A stretch of DNA of 64,000 nt from assembly GCF_034347385.1 (NCBI RefSeq), contig NZ_CP133777.1, forward strand, positions 2,046,001 to 2,110,000. The letters are read 5' to 3'. The translations under genes were made by a program, and so were the position numbers. The notes below the pieces were generated by a model that had not been told where the DNA came from, searched no databases, and worked only from the letters and a program-made list of their open reading frames with translations. Shown piece after piece: positions 62,601-64,000 of the stretch. The first letter of the stretch is position 1; each line of letters starts with the position of its first letter. Source of the stretch: Actimicrobium sp. CCC2.4 (GTDB taxonomy: Bacteria; Pseudomonadota; Gammaproteobacteria; Burkholderiales; Burkholderiaceae_D).

Positions 62601-63398
62601 GCCATGCGTGCACGCCATGGCGAAATGCAGTGGGCCACACGGTTGGAGCAGGCGCTGGATGAAGACCGGTTCGTGCTCTATGGGCAGCGCATTGAAGCGC
62701 TTGGCGAGGGCTTCACGGGGCTGCACGCGGAAGTGCTGATTCGCTTGCTGGACAGCGATGGGAGCCTGATTCCGCCAGGAGCTTTCCTGCCTGCTGCTGA
62801 GCGCTTCCACATGGCTACGCGCATCGACCGCTGGGTACTCAAACGCGCGGTGCAGCAGATTCAGGCCATGCCGGATGTGAGTACGCTCGACACGCTGTGC
62901 ATCAACCTGTCAGGGCAGTCGGTGGGCGACCGGGCGTTTCACCGGCATGCCATCGATGCGTTGACCGAAGCTGGCAACACGGTCTGCCGGCGTATCTGCC
63001 TGGAGATCACGGAGACCGCCGCCGTCACCAACATGGCCGATGCCGCGATCTTTATCGAACAGGTTCGCGCTCTCGGGGTCAGAGTGGCGCTCGACGACTT
63101 CGGGGCCGGGGCTTCGTCGTTCGGCTACCTGAAGACCCTCAAGGTCGATTTACTGAAGATCGATGGCAGCTTCATCCGCGATGTCATCGACGACCCGCTG
63201 GACGCCGCCGCGGTGCGCTGTTTTGTTGACGTGGCCCGGGTGGTGGGGGTCAGGACGGTAGCCGAGTTCGTGGACCGGCCGGAAGTGTTGGCGCGCGTGC
63301 GTGAGATCGGCATCGACTACGCGCAAGGGTTCCTGCTGCACAGACCCGAGCCGATCGAAAACCTGTTCGGCGCTGCCGCGCAACTCGCGCGGGTCTGA
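59661..63398 (+). CDS. GAF/multi-PAS/GGDEF/EAL cyclic-di-GMP signalling protein
   Basis: About 1245 residues from the ATG at 59661, where the GAF domain begins (LNELERLRALERLDVLDSAPEREFDAL); the frame is open further upstream without homology. GAF ~15-165, then about five PAS/PAC units (~175-805), GGDEF ~810-970 with intact RLGGDEFAVIL near 891, EAL ~985-1235 with AEVLIRL (EVL variant), ETET-type E in LEITETAAV, DDFGAGASSFGYLKTL and LLKIDGSF. Both synthesis and hydrolysis of c-di-GMP are possible. No membrane helix, so a cytoplasmic sensor. Stands alone between direct repeats. Confidence 0.95.
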   Translation: MLTAPMPLNELERLRALERLDVLDSAPEREFDALVAAAALVCGVPISLVSLIDHDRQWFKANVGLPDVTETPRDVAFCAHAILDDGIFEVPDTLADPRFADNPLVATAPDIRFYAGATLRLSDGAHVGTLCVIDRVPRQLSEQQREALRLLSIAAVQALESRRMARAFAASETRFRTLSESSPLGVFATDAAGACTYTNARWQAIYGLSEAEALGDGWSHSLHPDDKTAVFAHWQHSAELKQEFDMEFRICRHDGTVRHVRSVARALLDGDDGVTGYVGSVEDTTERLQSRRALDEERERQAAIIQGTGAGTWEWNVQTGETRFNDRWAEIVGATLDELSPTTVQTWADLAHPDDMERSNALLQAHFTGQTPYYECEARMRHRGGHWVWVLARGKVLTRNAEGQPEWMFGTHLDITVRKVQEDRLRKSEELLNRTGALAQVGGWEVDIASGSIHWSEQTCRIHCVEPGYQPRLAEAINFYAPEARPIIEAAVAQAMADGTDWDLELPLIQKGDCRIWVRSVGHAEFEDEKPVRLFGAFQNITQRVHDRLALEAAQQRVTLATEAGGIGVWELNVQTGVLTCDALMYSLYGLSEGLGTDVYELWARHLHPADRSRAELEFKSSLKSGADFRSEFRVIWSDGSVHFLCSAGSLMRDAAGQALRMVGVNWDVTPLRELANQLVEQHELLRVTLQSIGDAVITTDAHSQVTWLNPVAEHMTGWLSREALGRPLTQVFHIVNEETRLPTQNPVATCLAQGKIVGLANHTVLISRNGDEFGIEDSAAPIRNPSGDVLGVVLVFHDVTEQRRLSGEMSYRATHDALTGLVNRAEFETRLRRTLDKAHEESSEHALLYIDLDQFKLINDACGHSVGDQLLQQVAKLLREAVRARDTLARLGGDEFAVILEHCPSDQAQRVAQQICDRMEEFRFVHDERRFRIGTSIGLVPVDSRWANTAAAMQAADISCYAAKEAGRNRVHAWFDTDQAMRARHGEMQWATRLEQALDEDRFVLYGQRIEALGEGFTGLHAEVLIRLLDSDGSLIPPGAFLPAAERFHMATRIDRWVLKRAVQQIQAMPDVSTLDTLCINLSGQSVGDRAFHRHAIDALTEAGNTVCRRICLEITETAAVTNMADAAIFIEQVRALGVRVALDDFGAGASSFGYLKTLKVDLLKIDGSFIRDVIDDPLDAAAVRCFVDVARVVGVRTVAEFVDRPEVLARVREIGIDYAQGFLLHRPEPIENLFGAAAQLARV

Positions 63399-63636
63399 AT
63401 CAACGTCGCAGCTCATCGCCACGGGATGGCATCACGCCCGCATGCGTGCATTCGCGACGCTACCAGTCGACAGCGGGCGACGCCTGTTCGATTCAAGCCA
63501 CTGCCGGTACCAGTGTTACCTCAGGCTTGCCACGCAATGCCGTGAAGCTGCCGGGTATCACCGGCTGCTGGCAGACGATCGAAGAACACCGGATTGCCCC
63601 TTTGCGTCATCCGCCCTCGCTGACGTGTCAGGTTTG

Positions 63637-63772
63637 CTCGTACCCTAAGCTGATGTCAGACGGCCTCAACGCAATCCGTCGGAATAGAGCGGGTACCATG
63701 GCGTCACGTTGTAGATTTTTCTATAAAGCCCTAATTTCATTGGGGTATTCCGTCTTGTTAACATCAAAGTGG
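63637..63772 (+). repeat. Right copy of the direct repeat, plus resolvase-site-like sequence
   Basis: 63697-63772 repeats 59256-59332. 63640-63700 (TACCCTAAGCTGATGTCAGA and onwards) matches 28158-28220 upstream of the resolvase gene. The two repeat types are joined here, suggesting a small element that carries a resolution site. Confidence 0.65.
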
Positions 63773-63825
63773 AAATGATTTGATGCCTTGCAACAGGGGA
63801 TATTGAGAAGCACAAAGGATAGGCA

Positions 63826-63850
63826 AGCCCGCATTACTGCGGGCTTTTTC
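63826..63850 (+). terminator. Rho-independent terminator
   Basis: AGCCCGCA-TTAC-TGCGGGCT stem of 8 bp with a run of T after it (63846-63850). It can act on the plus strand. On the minus strand the A-run is on the wrong side. Confidence 0.75.
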
Positions 63851-64000
63851 GTTTCCTTGTCTGTCATCGCTTTACTTTTGATTTTCTGCCGCCGGTAAAA
63901 AAACGCAGGATCGCGCGCGACCGTTATTTTCTGTTGTGTAATCCGCTGACTGCCGATCGGCAACATCGAGATGATGGGTTGCAGTAGCATTTCGACGGCC
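63851..64000 (-). CDS. Possible 3' part of a minus-strand gene running off the window
   Basis: A frame enters from the right edge: AVEMLLQPIISMLPIGSQRITQQKITVARDPAFFYRRQKIKS. It is open without a stop until 63721, through the terminator, so its real end is unclear and a frameshift in the T7 run at 63896-63902 is possible. Family not identified; the fragment faintly resembles the end of LacI-type regulators. Confidence 0.25.

Overview
The window looks like part of a Burkholderiales (Betaproteobacteria) chromosome. This rests on the catabolic gene types present (AidB-like acyl-CoA dehydrogenase, GMC oxidoreductase, TRAP transporter, IclR and GntR regulators), the IS66, IS4 and IS1182 elements, and fairly GC-rich core genes interrupted by AT-rich islands. 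I cannot name the genus. No rRNA, tRNA, CRISPR array or replication origin was seen.

Layout. 0-7 kb: an SRAP-domain protein, then two large proteins that look like host-directed effectors. One is an NEL-type E3 ubiquitin ligase without leucine-rich repeats (1461-2756). The other is a 1089-residue protein with a protein-tyrosine-phosphatase fold whose catalytic Cys is replaced by Ser (2907-6176). 6.3-13.7 kb: an accessory patchwork of toxin-antitoxin pairs, a truncated tyrosine recombinase, miniature elements, and an IS4 element nested inside the terminal repeat of an IS66 element; both insertions have intact target duplications. 13.8-26.8 kb: catabolic and regulatory genes in three blocks: TetR/acyl-CoA dehydrogenase; IclR/GMC oxidoreductase/MFS/two-subunit ThDP decarboxylase; aconitase X large and small subunits/GntR/SulP. 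27-34 kb: a higBA pair, two serine recombinases and a two-gene restriction-modification locus. 34.4-46.9 kb: an IclR-associated CoA-dependent catabolic locus (CoA transferase, thioester hydratase, VOC protein, TRAP transporter, two SDR-type enzymes, ABM protein, hydratase/dehydrogenase fusion, thiolase). 47-59 kb: a second accessory region with a RelE-type toxin pair, a tyrosine recombinase, an HNH protein, an Mrr-like nuclease, a Tn3-type miniature element, an IS1182 element inside long inverted repeats, and decayed zeta and RelE modules. 59.6-63.4 kb: a GAF/multi-PAS/GGDEF/EAL protein flanked by ~76-bp direct repeats.

How the genes fit together. The two catabolic loci are each built as import, activation or oxidation, breakdown and a local regulator. 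Their substrates cannot be named from sequence alone. The accessory parts share several short dispersed repeat families (a ~149-bp palindromic element in three copies, a ~223-bp element with ~30-bp terminal repeats in two inverted copies, a 221-bp element with 17-bp perfect terminal repeats, and a CTGCATT/AACTGCAAAT-type repeat at six places). Several addiction-module genes carry single nonsense codons, so the region is both gaining elements and decaying. The strongest candidate for undescribed biology is the pair of effector-like genes at 1.4-6.2 kb.
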